Counted from the stretch's first letter, positions 46,311 through 56,670 are shown. The stretch is DNA of 64,000 nucleotides from an uncultured Actinomycetes bacterium (GCA_903860915.1 CAIOSJ010000025.1:1-64000), one strand, 5' to 3'. The notes: generated by a model not told the origin, from the sequence alone. Numbers and translations: made by a program.

Positions 46311-46313
46311 GCC

Positions 46314-47156
46314 TTAGACCGTCCGACAGAGTCCCTCTTGGACCATGGAGACGCAGAGCCGTCCGGCCTGATCAAAGAGGAAACCGCGGGCTAAGCCGCG
46401 AGCGCCGTGAGCAATGGGTGAATCGGTGTCGTAGAGCAACCAACTGTCCGCCCGAAAGTCGCGGTGGAACCACATGCAGTGGTCGAGTGATGCGCCCATG
46501 AAGTGACCGTCATCCCAGCGCACGCGGTGGGGGGCGAGAATGGCATCGAAGAGACTCATATCGCTGGCGTAGGTGGCCACACAGGCGTGCAGGAGCGGGT
46601 CATCGGCGAGCGTGCCATCGGCCTTGATCCAGATCTGCTGGCGTGGTTCCAGGCTGTGCTGAGGGCTCCAAGGGAGTTCACCGACGAAGCGCTGCTCGAT
46701 GGGATGAGGTCGACGGAACCATTCGTCTATTTCGCCGCCGCTCTGGAGGACGCGCTCATAGAGACTGGGAATTGTTTCGGGGTCGGGGACGTCGGGCATG
46801 GGGAACTGGTGCTCGAAGCTCACCTCTTCGGTGTGAAAACTGGCCTGCAAGTTATAGATGGCTTTACCGTGCTGTACGGCCACCACTCGACGGGTCGTGA
46901 AACTCTTCCCGTCGCGGATGCGGTCGACTTCGTAGAGAATGGGGACTTTCGGGTCACCGGGTCGCAGGAAGTAGGAGTGGAGGGAGTGCACCTGTCCGTG
47001 CTCGACGGTGCGGCCCGCCGCCATGAGAGCTTGGGCTGCAACTTGTCCCCCAAAGACGCGCTGGCGCTCCTCGTTGGGTTGGGTGCCTCGGAACAAGTTG
47101 ACCTCAATGGTTTCGAGATCAAGCAGGTGAACGAGCAGGTCGAGGGCAGAAGACAC
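46314..47156 (-). CDS. tesB: Acyl-CoA thioesterase II
   Basis: 280 residues in a double hot-dog fold. GTQPNEERQRVFGGQVAAQAL (split over about 25-45) opens the first hot dog, and HFMGASLDHCMWFHRDFRADSW (about 217-238) contains the Asp of the catalytic triad. It ends with the typical GRLCVSMVQEGL. It hydrolyses medium and long acyl-CoAs. It stands alone. Confidence 0.92.
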   Translation of the reverse strand: MSSALDLLVHLLDLETIEVNLFRGTQPNEERQRVFGGQVAAQALMAAGRTVEHGQVHSLHSYFLRPGDPKVPILYEVDRIRDGKSFTTRRVVAVQHGKAIYNLQASFHTEEVSFEHQFPMPDVPDPETIPSLYERVLQSGGEIDEWFRRPHPIEQRFVGELPWSPQHSLEPRQQIWIKADGTLADDPLLHACVATYASDMSLFDAILAPHRVRWDDGHFMGASLDHCMWFHRDFRADSWLLYDTDSPIAHGARGLARGFLFDQAGRLCVSMVQEGLCRTV

Positions 47157-47202
47157 CCCCCCATTCTGCCACCTGAACTGCGACGGTGAATCGCGGTGGT
47201 AC

Positions 47203-48414
47203 TTACTCGGGCGTTGGGTTCCGAGTGAAGTGTCGCTTCAGTGCGGTGACTCCGGGTACACCCTGCTTTAGGGTGAGGGCGTGTTTTTCGAGCAGGTGCC
47301 AGCTCAGGAGACCAGCGAGTGAGGCGAGGGCGACGCTGGTGGTGATGTAGGCGAGGGCTCCCCAGCGGCCTGACCAGTGGCCCAGGTTGCTGTAACCAAA
47401 CTCAGCGAGGAACATTTGAATGGGAAAGGCGTAGACGTAGGTGCCGTAGCTGGGGTCGCCGATGCGTTCAAATTGCGAAAAGCGCACTCGGCATACGAAC
47501 CAGATCAGGGCGTAGGCGAAGACGGGCAGGCCAATAATGGTCCAACCCCCTTCGTGCAGGGTGGCAATCGTGAGGAGCACGGCGGCGATACCCAATCGGT
47601 CGTCGAGAATCACCTTTTCTTGGTACAGCGTAAAAAGCGCCCCGAGAAAAAAGAGAAAGGGCAAACTGGCCAAATCGTTACTAAAGAAGATGGGCATCAC
47701 GTTCGTGCCGTAGCTGGGGTCGAGGACGTGCAAAACGGCCACCCCGTAAAAGAACAGGGTGGCGACGACGATGAGACTGCGGTATCGCAACACCCCAACA
47801 AAACCGGCGATGCCGAGCAGGACGTAGCAGATGAATTCAAAGCGCAAAGTCCACAGTGACCCGTTCCACGCCATGACGTGGCCGGTGGTGGCAAAGGGGG
47901 TGGCGTGCAATAGATCACTGATGTTCCATTGGTAGATGCTGACGAAGAAATTTGCCGAGATGTAGTGCCAGGGTGACGCGGGGCCAGCCGAAAAATAACC
48001 ATGAATCGAGTGGTGTTCGTGCAGCCACGCCAGTGGCGCGAGAACAAAGGCGACCAGCAGCAGGGCCATCCAAAAGGCGGGCATTATTCGAATAATCCGT
48101 CGCCACAGGTAGAGACCTAGCCGGTTGCTTGAGAGGTAGCTACGACAGATCAGGAAACCACTGAGCACAAAAAAGCCGGCGACCGAAATACTTCCGAGGT
48201 CGGTTTGCCCCTTGAAGAAAGTGGAGGTCGGGTCGCCCCCGCCGTGGTAGCCCCCCAGGGGGAAACTATGGCTGACCACGACCAGGGCCGCAAATAGCCA
48301 GCGAACGATGGTGAGACTGTTGGCGTGGGGGGAAAAGGTGTCCTCGAGCGTTTGGTGGCGAAGGGACGGTATTTTTTTCATCGAAAGAAAGCCGGCAACG
48401 TGGGCCTTTGTCAT
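47203..48414 (-). CDS. Acyltransferase family 3 membrane protein
   Basis: 403 residues, about ten membrane segments, OafA/YrhL type. An early VVSHSFPLGG (about 47-56) with the conserved His and a following FFVLSGFLICRSY (about 81-93) with the SGFL motif are diagnostic. Such proteins O-acylate sugars of surface polysaccharides. Position at the edge of a glycosyltransferase region supports that role. The periplasmic SGNH domain of longer relatives is missing. Confidence 0.88.
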   Translation of the reverse strand: MTKAHVAGFLSMKKIPSLRHQTLEDTFSPHANSLTIVRWLFAALVVVSHSFPLGGYHGGGDPTSTFFKGQTDLGSISVAGFFVLSGFLICRSYLSSNRLGLYLWRRIIRIMPAFWMALLLVAFVLAPLAWLHEHHSIHGYFSAGPASPWHYISANFFVSIYQWNISDLLHATPFATTGHVMAWNGSLWTLRFEFICYVLLGIAGFVGVLRYRSLIVVATLFFYGVAVLHVLDPSYGTNVMPIFFSNDLASLPFLFFLGALFTLYQEKVILDDRLGIAAVLLTIATLHEGGWTIIGLPVFAYALIWFVCRVRFSQFERIGDPSYGTYVYAFPIQMFLAEFGYSNLGHWSGRWGALAYITTSVALASLAGLLSWHLLEKHALTLKQGVPGVTALKRHFTRNPTPE

Positions 48415-48455
48415 TGGTTGATTCTAGGCGATGTAGGTTCTATTTATGGTAAAAA

Positions 48456-50297
48456 ATGATGAATAGTAGTTTTCGCTTGAGAGACGCTGCGCGCGAACTC
48501 ACGACCGCGAAAACAAAATCTCCTCAGAAAATTCAACTTTCCCTGGTCCTGAGTTTTGCCACCTACGCCCTCCTCGCCGTACTGGGTAATTCTCAGGCGT
48601 GGTTACGGGGCGCATCAACGCATGTGGTCCACGGCATCGGTGGTGATTCTGGCCAGCACATCTGGTTCCTCGCTTCGGTGGCGAACGCGCTGCAACACCT
48701 CTCGAACCCGCTGCTGAGTTCGATGGTCAACGCCCCTGCGGGCGTTGACCTTGCGAACATGACGTCGATGCCCCTCCTGGGGCTCATCGGAGCACCGATT
48801 ACCTGGCTTTTTGGTGTGGCCGTGACCTACAACGTCCTGCTCAGCGCATGTTATTTCACCGCTGCTGCGAGTATGTACGTTGTCAGCGGACGGTGGGTCA
48901 ATTGGCCCCCTGGCCGGTTCGTGGCTGGTCTCATCTTCGGATTTTCTCCCTATATGACCAGCCAGGGGAGCGGTCACTTATTTCTCAGCGCCACGTGCCT
49001 GCTGCCCCTTCTACTACTCGCACTTGATGAGATTTTTGTTCGCCAACAATGGACGCCCCGGCGCGCTGGTGTCACGATGGGCTTGCTCGTCGCAGGCCAG
49101 GTCATGATCTGCGTGGAGTTCTTCGCCAACAGCGTCGCGCTGGGTTGCCTTGGCCTGCTACTGCTGGGCCTGTGCAATCGTGAGCGCGTTGTCGCACGGT
49201 GGCCCTACATCGTGCGAGCGGTCACCTGGGCTGTCGCTGTGGCCATTCTACCCCTCGGTTACTTCTTGTGGTGCTACCACTTCTACGCCGGCCACGCGGC
49301 GAGCTTGACGCGGCCGGCGTGGACGGTGGCTAATTTGTCGGCCGACTTGACCACTTTCTTCATTCCCGGTGTTAACCAACTCGTCCATCACGGTACGTGG
49401 GTTGACGCCTTCGTTAATTTTTGGTACGGGACCAACCTGTCGAATGGTACCCAGTATCCCGATCCGTTTGAAAATGGTGCCTACCTGAGTATTTTCGTGA
49501 TGGCCGTAGTGGTCGCCACCGTGGTGGCCCTGCGTCACCGAAAGGATGTCCGCTTGTTCGCGGCCCTCGGCGGCAGTGCGCTTTTATTGTCAATGGGACG
49601 AACGTTACGAGTTGCTGGTCACTCAACCGGGCTTCCTCTGCCCTTTTGGGTAGTCGAAAAGTTGCCAGCATTTAATAACACTCTGGCCATCCGCTGGATG
49701 GCATTCGTGTGGTTGTTTCTCGCGCTGATGGTTGGCCTCGGAGTGCAGACGCTCTACCGCGGCTGCCGCGGAAAATCATTGGTGTACCGCAGTGGGGCAG
49801 CAGTCGGAGCCACCCTTACCGCAGCGCTCGTGGTCGTGAGTTTGTCGCCTCCGTGGCCGATCAACAGCGCGAAGTTGCAAGTACCAGCGTGGTTTACCAC
49901 CCCCGCCGCCGCGACGATGCCCGAGGGATCAACGCTTCTCACCTACCCCTTAGCGAACTTTGAGAATCCCGTTCCCATGCTCTGGCAGGCGGTCAATGGT
50001 TTCCACTTCAAATTGGTGGGTGCCCTCGCGGGGAGTCAGACCATTGATCTGGGTTCACTGGGGGCTGCGCTCGGTCAATGTTCAACACAGCCGACGCTGA
50101 CCGCTCCTGTTGGCGTCGACCCACTATCGGTTCGTAGCGAACTGAAACTACTGGGTATTGACACCATCGTGGTGGCCCCGGTCTACGCGAAGAACTCCAC
50201 GTGCGCCGTAGCCTTCTTCACGAATGTTCTCGGGAACGCTCCCCAGAGTGAGAGCGACGTACTGACCTGGCGACACCTTTCTCCTTCTCAGCACTAG
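48456..50297 (+). CDS. Polytopic membrane protein, envelope-glycan related
   Basis: 613 residues with roughly eleven hydrophobic segments and a C-terminal soluble part (about 470-610). An early Asp-containing loop, GIGGDSGQHIWF (about 57-68), resembles the first extracytoplasmic loop of GT-C glycosyltransferases, where an Asp acts in catalysis. The C-terminal part includes LNLIFRS-like beta segments with three cysteines. I infer a lipid-linked sugar transferase but cannot name it. It is divergent from the acyltransferase across 41 bp and convergent with the GT fusion, overlapping it by 4 bp. Confidence 0.6.
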   Translation: MMNSSFRLRDAARELTTAKTKSPQKIQLSLVLSFATYALLAVLGNSQAWLRGASTHVVHGIGGDSGQHIWFLASVANALQHLSNPLLSSMVNAPAGVDLANMTSMPLLGLIGAPITWLFGVAVTYNVLLSACYFTAAASMYVVSGRWVNWPPGRFVAGLIFGFSPYMTSQGSGHLFLSATCLLPLLLLALDEIFVRQQWTPRRAGVTMGLLVAGQVMICVEFFANSVALGCLGLLLLGLCNRERVVARWPYIVRAVTWAVAVAILPLGYFLWCYHFYAGHAASLTRPAWTVANLSADLTTFFIPGVNQLVHHGTWVDAFVNFWYGTNLSNGTQYPDPFENGAYLSIFVMAVVVATVVALRHRKDVRLFAALGGSALLLSMGRTLRVAGHSTGLPLPFWVVEKLPAFNNTLAIRWMAFVWLFLALMVGLGVQTLYRGCRGKSLVYRSGAAVGATLTAALVVVSLSPPWPINSAKLQVPAWFTTPAAATMPEGSTLLTYPLANFENPVPMLWQAVNGFHFKLVGALAGSQTIDLGSLGAALGQCSTQPTLTAPVGVDPLSVRSELKLLGIDTIVVAPVYAKNSTCAVAFFTNVLGNAPQSESDVLTWRHLSPSQH

Positions 50298-52558
50298 CGC
50301 CTGATGGGCTGACCAGTCAGGCCGAGCAACGTGAAGAGTTGCTCTAGGGTCTGGCGGGCCACCTCGGGTGAGCACTGAGCCGAGATAGCCGTTTGGCTAT
50401 TGGTCGAGAGCGCTTCCCAGAGAGCAGTGTCGTCATAGACCCGGGCAATCTGTGTAGCAAAATCCCTGGGCTCATCGGCGAGGAGGAAATCACGCTCGGG
50501 AAGCAAGTTAATTCCTTCGCTGGCGATGGTCGTTGCGACCACGGGAACTCCGTGCATGGCGCTTTCGCCAATTTTCCCCTTGATACCGGCGCCGTAACGC
50601 AAGGGGGCAATGACAACCTTCGCCGCGTCGTAGAGTGGCGCTAAATCTTGGACCCACCCAATGACGTTGACACCCGCGCCATCGAGGGACTGGATCTCGG
50701 GCGGCATGTTGGATCCCACGATATTGATGTGAATCTCCGGAAGTAAAGAGCGCACACGGGGCAGGACTTCGCTAACGAACCACTTAATTCCGTCCCGGTT
50801 GGGGAGGTGATCAAAGTTGCCAACGAAGAGCAGGTCGCGCCGCGCCGCGCGTTCACCGCCGGTGACACTGGGGCTGTGGATGGTCGACAGTACTTCAATA
50901 CGGCACTCCGGAAGGGCGAGTTCGAGGGCCTCGGCCTCGACCTTGGTCGTGACGAGCGTCGCATCGGTGTCACGCATCAAGGCGAACTCGAGGCGTTGGT
51001 ACTCGTCAGCTAAAGCGGCAATCTCGGCGGAGTTCTCGATGGCGGCCCGACGTCCTTCGCGGACGTAGTGCAAGTCCACTGTGTCGTAGATGATGGGTGC
51101 TTGGGGGGCGTACTTCTTTACGGCCGAGAGAACGAGTCGTGCGTCACGGGGTCGTGACAGTATGACGGCAACCAGGAGGTCGCCGATACGGGCAATTTCA
51201 CTGGCGTAGTGGAGGCGGCCGTCGAGTACTTCAATCCCGAGCTGTCGAAGGTGGTCGGTGTAGGGCTGTTTCAAACCGCCTTGAATGGACAAGAAGGTGA
51301 CGGCGTAGCCCATCTCCTGAAGAATTTTAAGGATGGCCGTCATGCGAATGGAACCGGCGTCTCGGTCGGGTGTTGGGACTACGGAGTCGACCACGAGGAT
51401 GCGACCACGGTGATCCCGCCAGCTCGCGCCCACCCAATTAGCGCGCTCGGCCGTCCACTGCTCGGACATCTCGCTGGCCCACTTGGTCGTGAAGTAGGTG
51501 CGATTTCGATCCATCAGCTCACGCTTGCGGGGGCTTTCGTCAGTACCGTAGGTTCCGCCCTCGACGTGGAAAATTCGTGACTGGGGCTGAAGAACGACGC
51601 GGTATCCGGCTCGTCGCGCGGCGAAACTGAGATCTGTCTCTTCGTAGTAAGCCGGGGCGTAGGCCAAATCAAAGCCCCCGGTGGCGTCCCAGACGCTGCG
51701 GCGAATCATGATGCTGGCGCCCGAGCAGTAGTCCACGTCGTGGGGGGTCTGGTACCAGTCGCGGTGGGCGAAGTCACCCTTACCCACATTGACTCCGGTG
51801 CCGTCCGAGAAGATGACGCTGCCGGCTTCTTGCAGGAGTCCGTTGATGTACAAAAGGATCGAGCCAGCGATGCCGACGCTGGGTTGCTCGGTCATCGTCG
51901 CCACCAGTGCGTCGAGCCAGCCCTCGGTGACGATGGTGTCATTGTTCAACAGGACAATGAGTTCCTCGGTCGTAGAACTAATACCGGCGTGCACCGCTCG
52001 AAGGAAACCGACATTTTCCTTGAGGGTGAGAACCTCGAGTCCCTCGATGCCGGCGAGGCGTTCTGGAGTTTCGTCACTGGAAGCGTCATCGACGACGAGG
52101 AGACGTATTGGCACCTGGCTCGGAAAGATAACCAGTGAGCGTAGACACGCCTCGGTCATTGCCCAATTGTTGTGCACGGGAATAATAACGACCACTGAAC
52201 TATGCGACGATGGGCTGAAATGGAGAGGTCGCTGATCGCCACGGACGAAGGTCACGTGGGCGTCTTCACTTATTTGTAAAGGGCGCTTGTCGCGGCGGGC
52301 GACGATGAAATTCGCCAGTCGCGTAAGTTCGCGAATCCCGGTGATAACGAGGCGAAAACGGCGCGAACCAATGGGTACCACGCTAAGGAGCATCCGCGCT
52401 CGGGTCGACGTGGTGAAGTTGAGCTCCGCCGTAACGCGGTCGCTAATGAAAAGCCCGGACTTATCGAGCACCAGCAATTGCCGCCAGGTGTAGAGCAAGG
52501 CGCGTAGGTCGCGTACCTTCGACGGAAGTTCGTCCTGCCTGCTCACTCTTCTCCTCAT
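50294..52558 (-). CDS. Bifunctional glycosyltransferase: GT2 plus GT4-like
   Basis: 754 residues in three parts. Residues 1-115 are an unassigned basic N-terminus. Residues 118-380 are a GT2 (GT-A) domain with VVIIPVHNNW, DDASSDETP, the metal-binding LNNDTIVT and the acceptor-site YYEETDLSFAARRAGY. Residues 395-754 are a GT-B domain with LFVGNFDHLPN, APLRYGAGIKGK and the donor-site GESAMHGVPVVAT. The fusion should add two sugars in sequence to a surface glycan. The donors are unknown. A second GT2 gene is divergent upstream. Confidence 0.85.
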   Translation of the reverse strand: MRRRVSRQDELPSKVRDLRALLYTWRQLLVLDKSGLFISDRVTAELNFTTSTRARMLLSVVPIGSRRFRLVITGIRELTRLANFIVARRDKRPLQISEDAHVTFVRGDQRPLHFSPSSHSSVVVIIPVHNNWAMTEACLRSLVIFPSQVPIRLLVVDDASSDETPERLAGIEGLEVLTLKENVGFLRAVHAGISSTTEELIVLLNNDTIVTEGWLDALVATMTEQPSVGIAGSILLYINGLLQEAGSVIFSDGTGVNVGKGDFAHRDWYQTPHDVDYCSGASIMIRRSVWDATGGFDLAYAPAYYEETDLSFAARRAGYRVVLQPQSRIFHVEGGTYGTDESPRKRELMDRNRTYFTTKWASEMSEQWTAERANWVGASWRDHRGRILVVDSVVPTPDRDAGSIRMTAILKILQEMGYAVTFLSIQGGLKQPYTDHLRQLGIEVLDGRLHYASEIARIGDLLVAVILSRPRDARLVLSAVKKYAPQAPIIYDTVDLHYVREGRRAAIENSAEIAALADEYQRLEFALMRDTDATLVTTKVEAEALELALPECRIEVLSTIHSPSVTGGERAARRDLLFVGNFDHLPNRDGIKWFVSEVLPRVRSLLPEIHINIVGSNMPPEIQSLDGAGVNVIGWVQDLAPLYDAAKVVIAPLRYGAGIKGKIGESAMHGVPVVATTIASEGINLLPERDFLLADEPRDFATQIARVYDDTALWEALSTNSQTAISAQCSPEVARQTLEQLFTLLGLTGQPIRR

Positions 52559-52717
52559 GGCGTTCGACCGCTGGGGTGGACCTTACGCTGGCTTGAACTC
52601 TACCGGCGTCGATTCCACCATCGTGTTTTCTGCTGTCATACGGCTTGGGCTGACGGCGAACTTCGTCTCACTCGAAACCGCCAACTACGCTGAACACCAG
52701 AATTGCAAGGTCACAAG

Positions 52718-54385
52718 ATGAGGGGTCGCATGCCATTGATTCATCGACACGATCTTGTCCCCGACGCGGCGTTGGGTACCCGAGAGTCACACCGCCGGTT
52801 GCTGGAGTTTCGCCGCGAAATTTCTCGAAGCCACGACGCTCCCATCGCGTGGCTCGTCCGACTGCTGCCCCCCAGTTCGCGTCGCGGAAACGCGGCCTCG
52901 AGACTGCGACGACGATTCTTTAGGTCTCGGGTGCCGAGCGTCACGCCATCGCTGGAGAGTGGTTTTTTTCATCAGAACTCGCTCGATCCCACCACTTCGA
53001 AGTCACTCGTAGGAAGTATCGACGAGGTCGAAATTATTGATAGTTCTCTCCCACTCGCCGAAATCAATGCTCGAATTATGAGCGGTACTTTGACCTGGGT
53101 TTTCCTCTCGCCCGACTCTTCAGCGCCGGCCGCCGCCACGATGGCGTACTGGCTGAGCGGCCACGAGGGAGCGGACGTGATCTTTGCCGATTCGAAGGAC
53201 CCGACCACTGGCCTTATCTCTCTGCGCCCTCCCCAGGTGGGACCGCACACGCTACTCAGTTACAACGTGGTGGGTGAGTGCTGTCTTTTACGTCGCGAAG
53301 CCCTGCGCGCCCGAGGGCTTTTCGATGAGGCGGCCGGCGTCGCCTACCTCCATGATTTTTTCTTGCGGGTGAGCGAGTCTCGAGGGATTTTTCGACACAT
53401 CCCCGTGATAGTTGAGGGAGAAACTCCACTCACGGGAATTGATGCGGCGATTCTCACGAACGACACAATTGCAGTGGTGCGTAAGGCCTTTGCGCGACGA
53501 GGGCTTCGAGCCACGGTGGCCTCGGGGCCTCTAGCGGGAACCACGAACTGGTTGCCCGAGTTGCCCCTTGCGCACCCCCGCGTCGATATCGTCATCCCCA
53601 CCCGTGACCGACGGGATTTGCTCGAGCGCTGTATTGCTTCCATACGCCAACAGAGCACCTACGACAATTACCGCATCATCATCCTGGATAACGACTCCAA
53701 GGACCCGGCGACTCTCGAGTACTTCGCGAGTACTGAGCACGAGGTGGTCCCCTGTCCGGGGGCGTTTAATTACGCCGCCATCATGAATCGAGGCGTGTCA
53801 CACTCCAGCGCCGACTTCGTCGTTACGCTCAATAACGATACGACGATTGAGACCGCCGACTGGTTGGAGCGCCTAGTGGCACTGGCGTCACTCGAGGACG
53901 TCGGGGTGGTGGGTGTTCGGTTGCGAGAAGCCAACGGTAAAAGCGAGCACGAGGGCATCGTCATGGTGCCCTATCCGCAACACCTGCGCAGTGACGGAAA
54001 TTACCCACGACGTGATGAGTACATACAGTCGCTGCGTGACGTCATTGCCGTCACCGGCGCCTGTCAGATCATTGCGCGAAGTTGGTGGCAAGAACTCGGC
54101 GGCATGGATGAGGAAATGCGCGTCGTGATGAACGACATTGACCTCTGTCTGCGATCACTCGAACGGGGCCGTTTCGTGCTGTACGACCCTCGGGTGGTCG
54201 TGACCCACGCGGTGGGCTCGTCACGCGGGTCACTCGACCCACTGGCGGACCGATCTCGCTTCATCGCTCGATGGGATGTTTTTGGCTCCTTCGTCGACCC
54301 CTTCTTTCCGAGCTCGCTGCGGCTCCTGGGGGAAACGTTCTTTCACCGTCCAGCAGTCTCGGTGCCTCCTCTAGCGCATCCCTGA
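52718..54385 (+). CDS. Glycosyltransferase family 2 protein
   Basis: About 555 residues from ATG 52718 (TTG 52703 is possible). The N-terminal 280 residues include a degenerate GT-A-like region (HEGADVIFADSKDP). The true GT2 domain is at about 285-510: DIVIPTRDRRDLLERC, ILDNDSKDP, the metal-site TLNNDTTI and MNDIDLCLRSLERG. Two GT-A-type modules in one chain resemble enzymes that extend O-antigen-like or rhamnose-rich glycans. Sugar specificity is unknown. Confidence 0.85.
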   Translation: MRGRMPLIHRHDLVPDAALGTRESHRRLLEFRREISRSHDAPIAWLVRLLPPSSRRGNAASRLRRRFFRSRVPSVTPSLESGFFHQNSLDPTTSKSLVGSIDEVEIIDSSLPLAEINARIMSGTLTWVFLSPDSSAPAAATMAYWLSGHEGADVIFADSKDPTTGLISLRPPQVGPHTLLSYNVVGECCLLRREALRARGLFDEAAGVAYLHDFFLRVSESRGIFRHIPVIVEGETPLTGIDAAILTNDTIAVVRKAFARRGLRATVASGPLAGTTNWLPELPLAHPRVDIVIPTRDRRDLLERCIASIRQQSTYDNYRIIILDNDSKDPATLEYFASTEHEVVPCPGAFNYAAIMNRGVSHSSADFVVTLNNDTTIETADWLERLVALASLEDVGVVGVRLREANGKSEHEGIVMVPYPQHLRSDGNYPRRDEYIQSLRDVIAVTGACQIIARSWWQELGGMDEEMRVVMNDIDLCLRSLERGRFVLYDPRVVVTHAVGSSRGSLDPLADRSRFIARWDVFGSFVDPFFPSSLRLLGETFFHRPAVSVPPLAHP

Positions 54386-54401
54386 GGCTAATAATGGAGT
54401 C

Positions 54402-55592
54402 ATGACAGACGCCTTGATATTCCCGTCGGACTTTCTTTGGGGTACGGCCACGGCCGCCCACCAGATTGAGGGAAACAATACGAATTCCGACTGGTGGCGT
54501 TTTGAGCACACGCCGGGTTCCGGCTGTGTGGACGCGAGTGGCGACGCCTGTGATTCGTGGCACCGGTACGAAGACGATCTCGACATTGTCAAAGAACTGG
54601 GACTGAACTCCTTTCGCTTCTCCGTCGAGTGGGCCCGGATCGAACCCGCTCGGGGTGAATATTCGAGGGCCACACTCGAGCACTATCGACGAGTCATGGG
54701 GGCGTGTCGCGACCGAGGAATTCTTCCCGTGGTGACCCTGCACCACTTCACCTTGCCCCAGTGGGTGGCCGAGGCCGGTGGCTTCGAAGCGCCTGATATT
54801 GCTACGTGGATGGGGGAGTACGCCACTGTGGTGGCCGAGGCGCTGGGTGATCTCGTGGGACTGGTCTGCACCATCAACGAACCCAACATTGTGGCCATCA
54901 TGGGCTACTACTTCGGTATATTTCCTCCCCAGGTGCGTGACTGGGACCGTTTTGTCGCGGTCAACGAAACAATGCGCCGCTGCCACGTAGCAATGCGTGA
55001 CGCCCTTAAAGCTGGACCCGGTGACTATCCCGTCGGACTCACTCTGTCCATGACTGAGTACCAGGCCATCGAGGGTGGCGAGGAGCGAATGCTCAAGTCG
55101 CGCGAAGAGATGGAGGACGCGTACTTGCGCAGTGTCGCTGATGACGACTTCCTCGGAGTGCAGTGCTACTCGCGCACCGTCTTTGGCCCCGATGGCGCCG
55201 TGGGTGAAACTGGTGAAACAACCGATATGGGCTACGCCTACTGGCCACAGTGCGTTGAGCACACGGTCCGTCGCGCCGCGGAGGTGGCGGGCTGTCCACT
55301 AGTCGTAACTGAAAATGGCATCTCGGGAGCCAACGACGAACGTCGCATCGCCTACCTCGACGCCGCTCTGCGGGGACTACACCGGGCGCTCGACGACGGC
55401 ATTGATTGCCGGGGTTACTTTCAGTGGAGTTTGCTCGATAACTTTGAGTGGGTTCTGGGCTATACCCAGAAATTTGGCATCGTGTCGGTTGACCGAGAAA
55501 CTATGGCTCGTAGCCCGAAACCCTCCGCAGACTGGTTCGGTACGGTTGCACGAGGAAATAGCTTGAGCAGCTTCGCTCCGTCGACGAACTAG
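54402..55592 (+). CDS. Glycoside hydrolase family 1 (beta-glucosidase-like)
   Basis: 396 residues, slightly short for GH1 (usually about 440-470). Acid/base Glu160 (CTINEPN) and nucleophile Glu304 (VVTENG) are intact, as are WGTATAAHQIEG (13-24) and WSLLDNFEW. It hydrolyses beta-glycosides inside the cell (no signal peptide). It starts 16 bp after the GT2 gene and 10 bp before the GtrA gene, suggesting one transcript; whether it trims an envelope precursor or an imported sugar is open. Confidence 0.9.
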   Translation: MTDALIFPSDFLWGTATAAHQIEGNNTNSDWWRFEHTPGSGCVDASGDACDSWHRYEDDLDIVKELGLNSFRFSVEWARIEPARGEYSRATLEHYRRVMGACRDRGILPVVTLHHFTLPQWVAEAGGFEAPDIATWMGEYATVVAEALGDLVGLVCTINEPNIVAIMGYYFGIFPPQVRDWDRFVAVNETMRRCHVAMRDALKAGPGDYPVGLTLSMTEYQAIEGGEERMLKSREEMEDAYLRSVADDDFLGVQCYSRTVFGPDGAVGETGETTDMGYAYWPQCVEHTVRRAAEVAGCPLVVTENGISGANDERRIAYLDAALRGLHRALDDGIDCRGYFQWSLLDNFEWVLGYTQKFGIVSVDRETMARSPKPSADWFGTVARGNSLSSFAPSTN

Positions 55593-55602
55593 TGTCGCTT
55601 CA

Positions 55603-56115
55603 ATGCGTCATCGAATAACTGAACTACTGGCGTGGAGCAAAACCCACGACGGGAAGAAAGTTCTTCGCTTCACGGCGGTTTCCGGCGTGTCGACCCTGGT
55701 CTCTTTTAGCTTCATTTTCTTGGCCTACTCCACGAGAATGATCAAAGGTGAGGTCGCGGCCACAGTCTTCGGCAACCTGGTGGCCACGCTGCCCTCCTAT
55801 TACCTCAACAGACGATGGACCTGGGGCAAACAGGGCAAGAGCCATCTCCGCAAGGAAATAGTTCCCTTCTGGTCGATGTCCCTGCTCGGTATCACCTTCT
55901 CAATTCTTTTGGCGTACGTGGCCAAGGGAGTGGTGCACCACCACCACTGGCACATCCTCATTAATACCGTGATTGTGGTCGGGGCGAACTTACTCAGCTT
56001 CGGCATTTTTTGGCTACTCAAGTTGAAAGTGTTCAATCGCATCTTTCACGTCAATGAACTGGCGGAGATGGATGAGCACCTGACCCACGAAGAGTCGAGC
56101 CACCTCGCTACTTAG
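55603..56115 (+). CDS. GtrA family membrane protein
   Basis: 170 residues with four transmembrane segments (about 24-42, 48-66, 88-106, 115-135) and YYLNRRWTWG between the second and third, the GtrA/DPMS signature. GtrA proteins are thought to flip polyprenyl-phosphate-linked sugars. With MptB 700 bp downstream, which uses polyprenyl-phosphomannose, a role in moving that donor is plausible. It overlaps YajQ by 4 bp (convergent). Confidence 0.85.
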   Translation: MRHRITELLAWSKTHDGKKVLRFTAVSGVSTLVSFSFIFLAYSTRMIKGEVAATVFGNLVATLPSYYLNRRWTWGKQGKSHLRKEIVPFWSMSLLGITFSILLAYVAKGVVHHHHWHILINTVIVVGANLLSFGIFWLLKLKVFNRIFHVNELAEMDEHLTHEESSHLAT

Positions 56116-56600
56116 TCACGGAAGTTTGTGAACTGCACGGGAATCGGTAGATCGGCTTCCCGAATGGCCGCCATGGCGGTTTGCAGATCGTCACGTTGCT
56201 TGCCGGTAATGCGCACCTGATCACCTTGTATCGACGAGGAGATGTTCTTGAGGCCTAAGTCTTTGATGAGCTTGTTGACCTGCTTACCGACTTCCTGAGT
56301 GATGCCGGCCTTGAGGGCAATTTTTTGCCGCGCCGCACCCCGTGAAGCTTCTTCGATTTTTCCGGCGTCGAGAGTTTTGAGTGAAATGTTGCGCTTCACC
56401 ATTTTTTCTTCAAGGAGCTGGTAGAGAGCTCGGAGGCGGTCTTCGGTGGAGGACTGGAGGGTCAGCTCCTTCTCGGAAAACTCGATTGATGAATCGGTTC
56501 CCTTGAAGTCAAAGCGCGTCGATGCTTCCCGGCTGGCCTGATCGACGGCGTTGCGGACTTCCTGGATATCAATTTCAGAGACAACGTCAAATGTAGGCAT
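56112..56600 (-). CDS. yajQ: YajQ family nucleotide-binding protein
   Basis: 162 residues: SEIDIQEVRNAVDQA, TRFDFKGTDSSIE, IKDLGLKNISSSIQGDQVR (split) and a two-ferredoxin-like fold. It is the standard YajQ/DUF520 length. Members bind cyclic di-GMP in some bacteria and affect gene expression; in actinobacteria the role is unproven. It is single, between GtrA and tRNA-Tyr. Confidence 0.92.
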   Translation of the reverse strand: MPTFDVVSEIDIQEVRNAVDQASREASTRFDFKGTDSSIEFSEKELTLQSSTEDRLRALYQLLEEKMVKRNISLKTLDAGKIEEASRGAARQKIALKAGITQEVGKQVNKLIKDLGLKNISSSIQGDQVRITGKQRDDLQTAMAAIREADLPIPVQFTNFRD

Positions 56601-56670
56601 GGAAGAATTGTAGAACGCTGTGGCGGGACTGTTGACGAAGGCTTCTCGCGAAAGAAGTAGGCTTACGGAC

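Noticed and set aside
54261..55262. A 333-codon minus-strand frame opposite the GH1 gene
   Set aside because: The GH1 gene has both catalytic glutamates; the antisense product resembles nothing.
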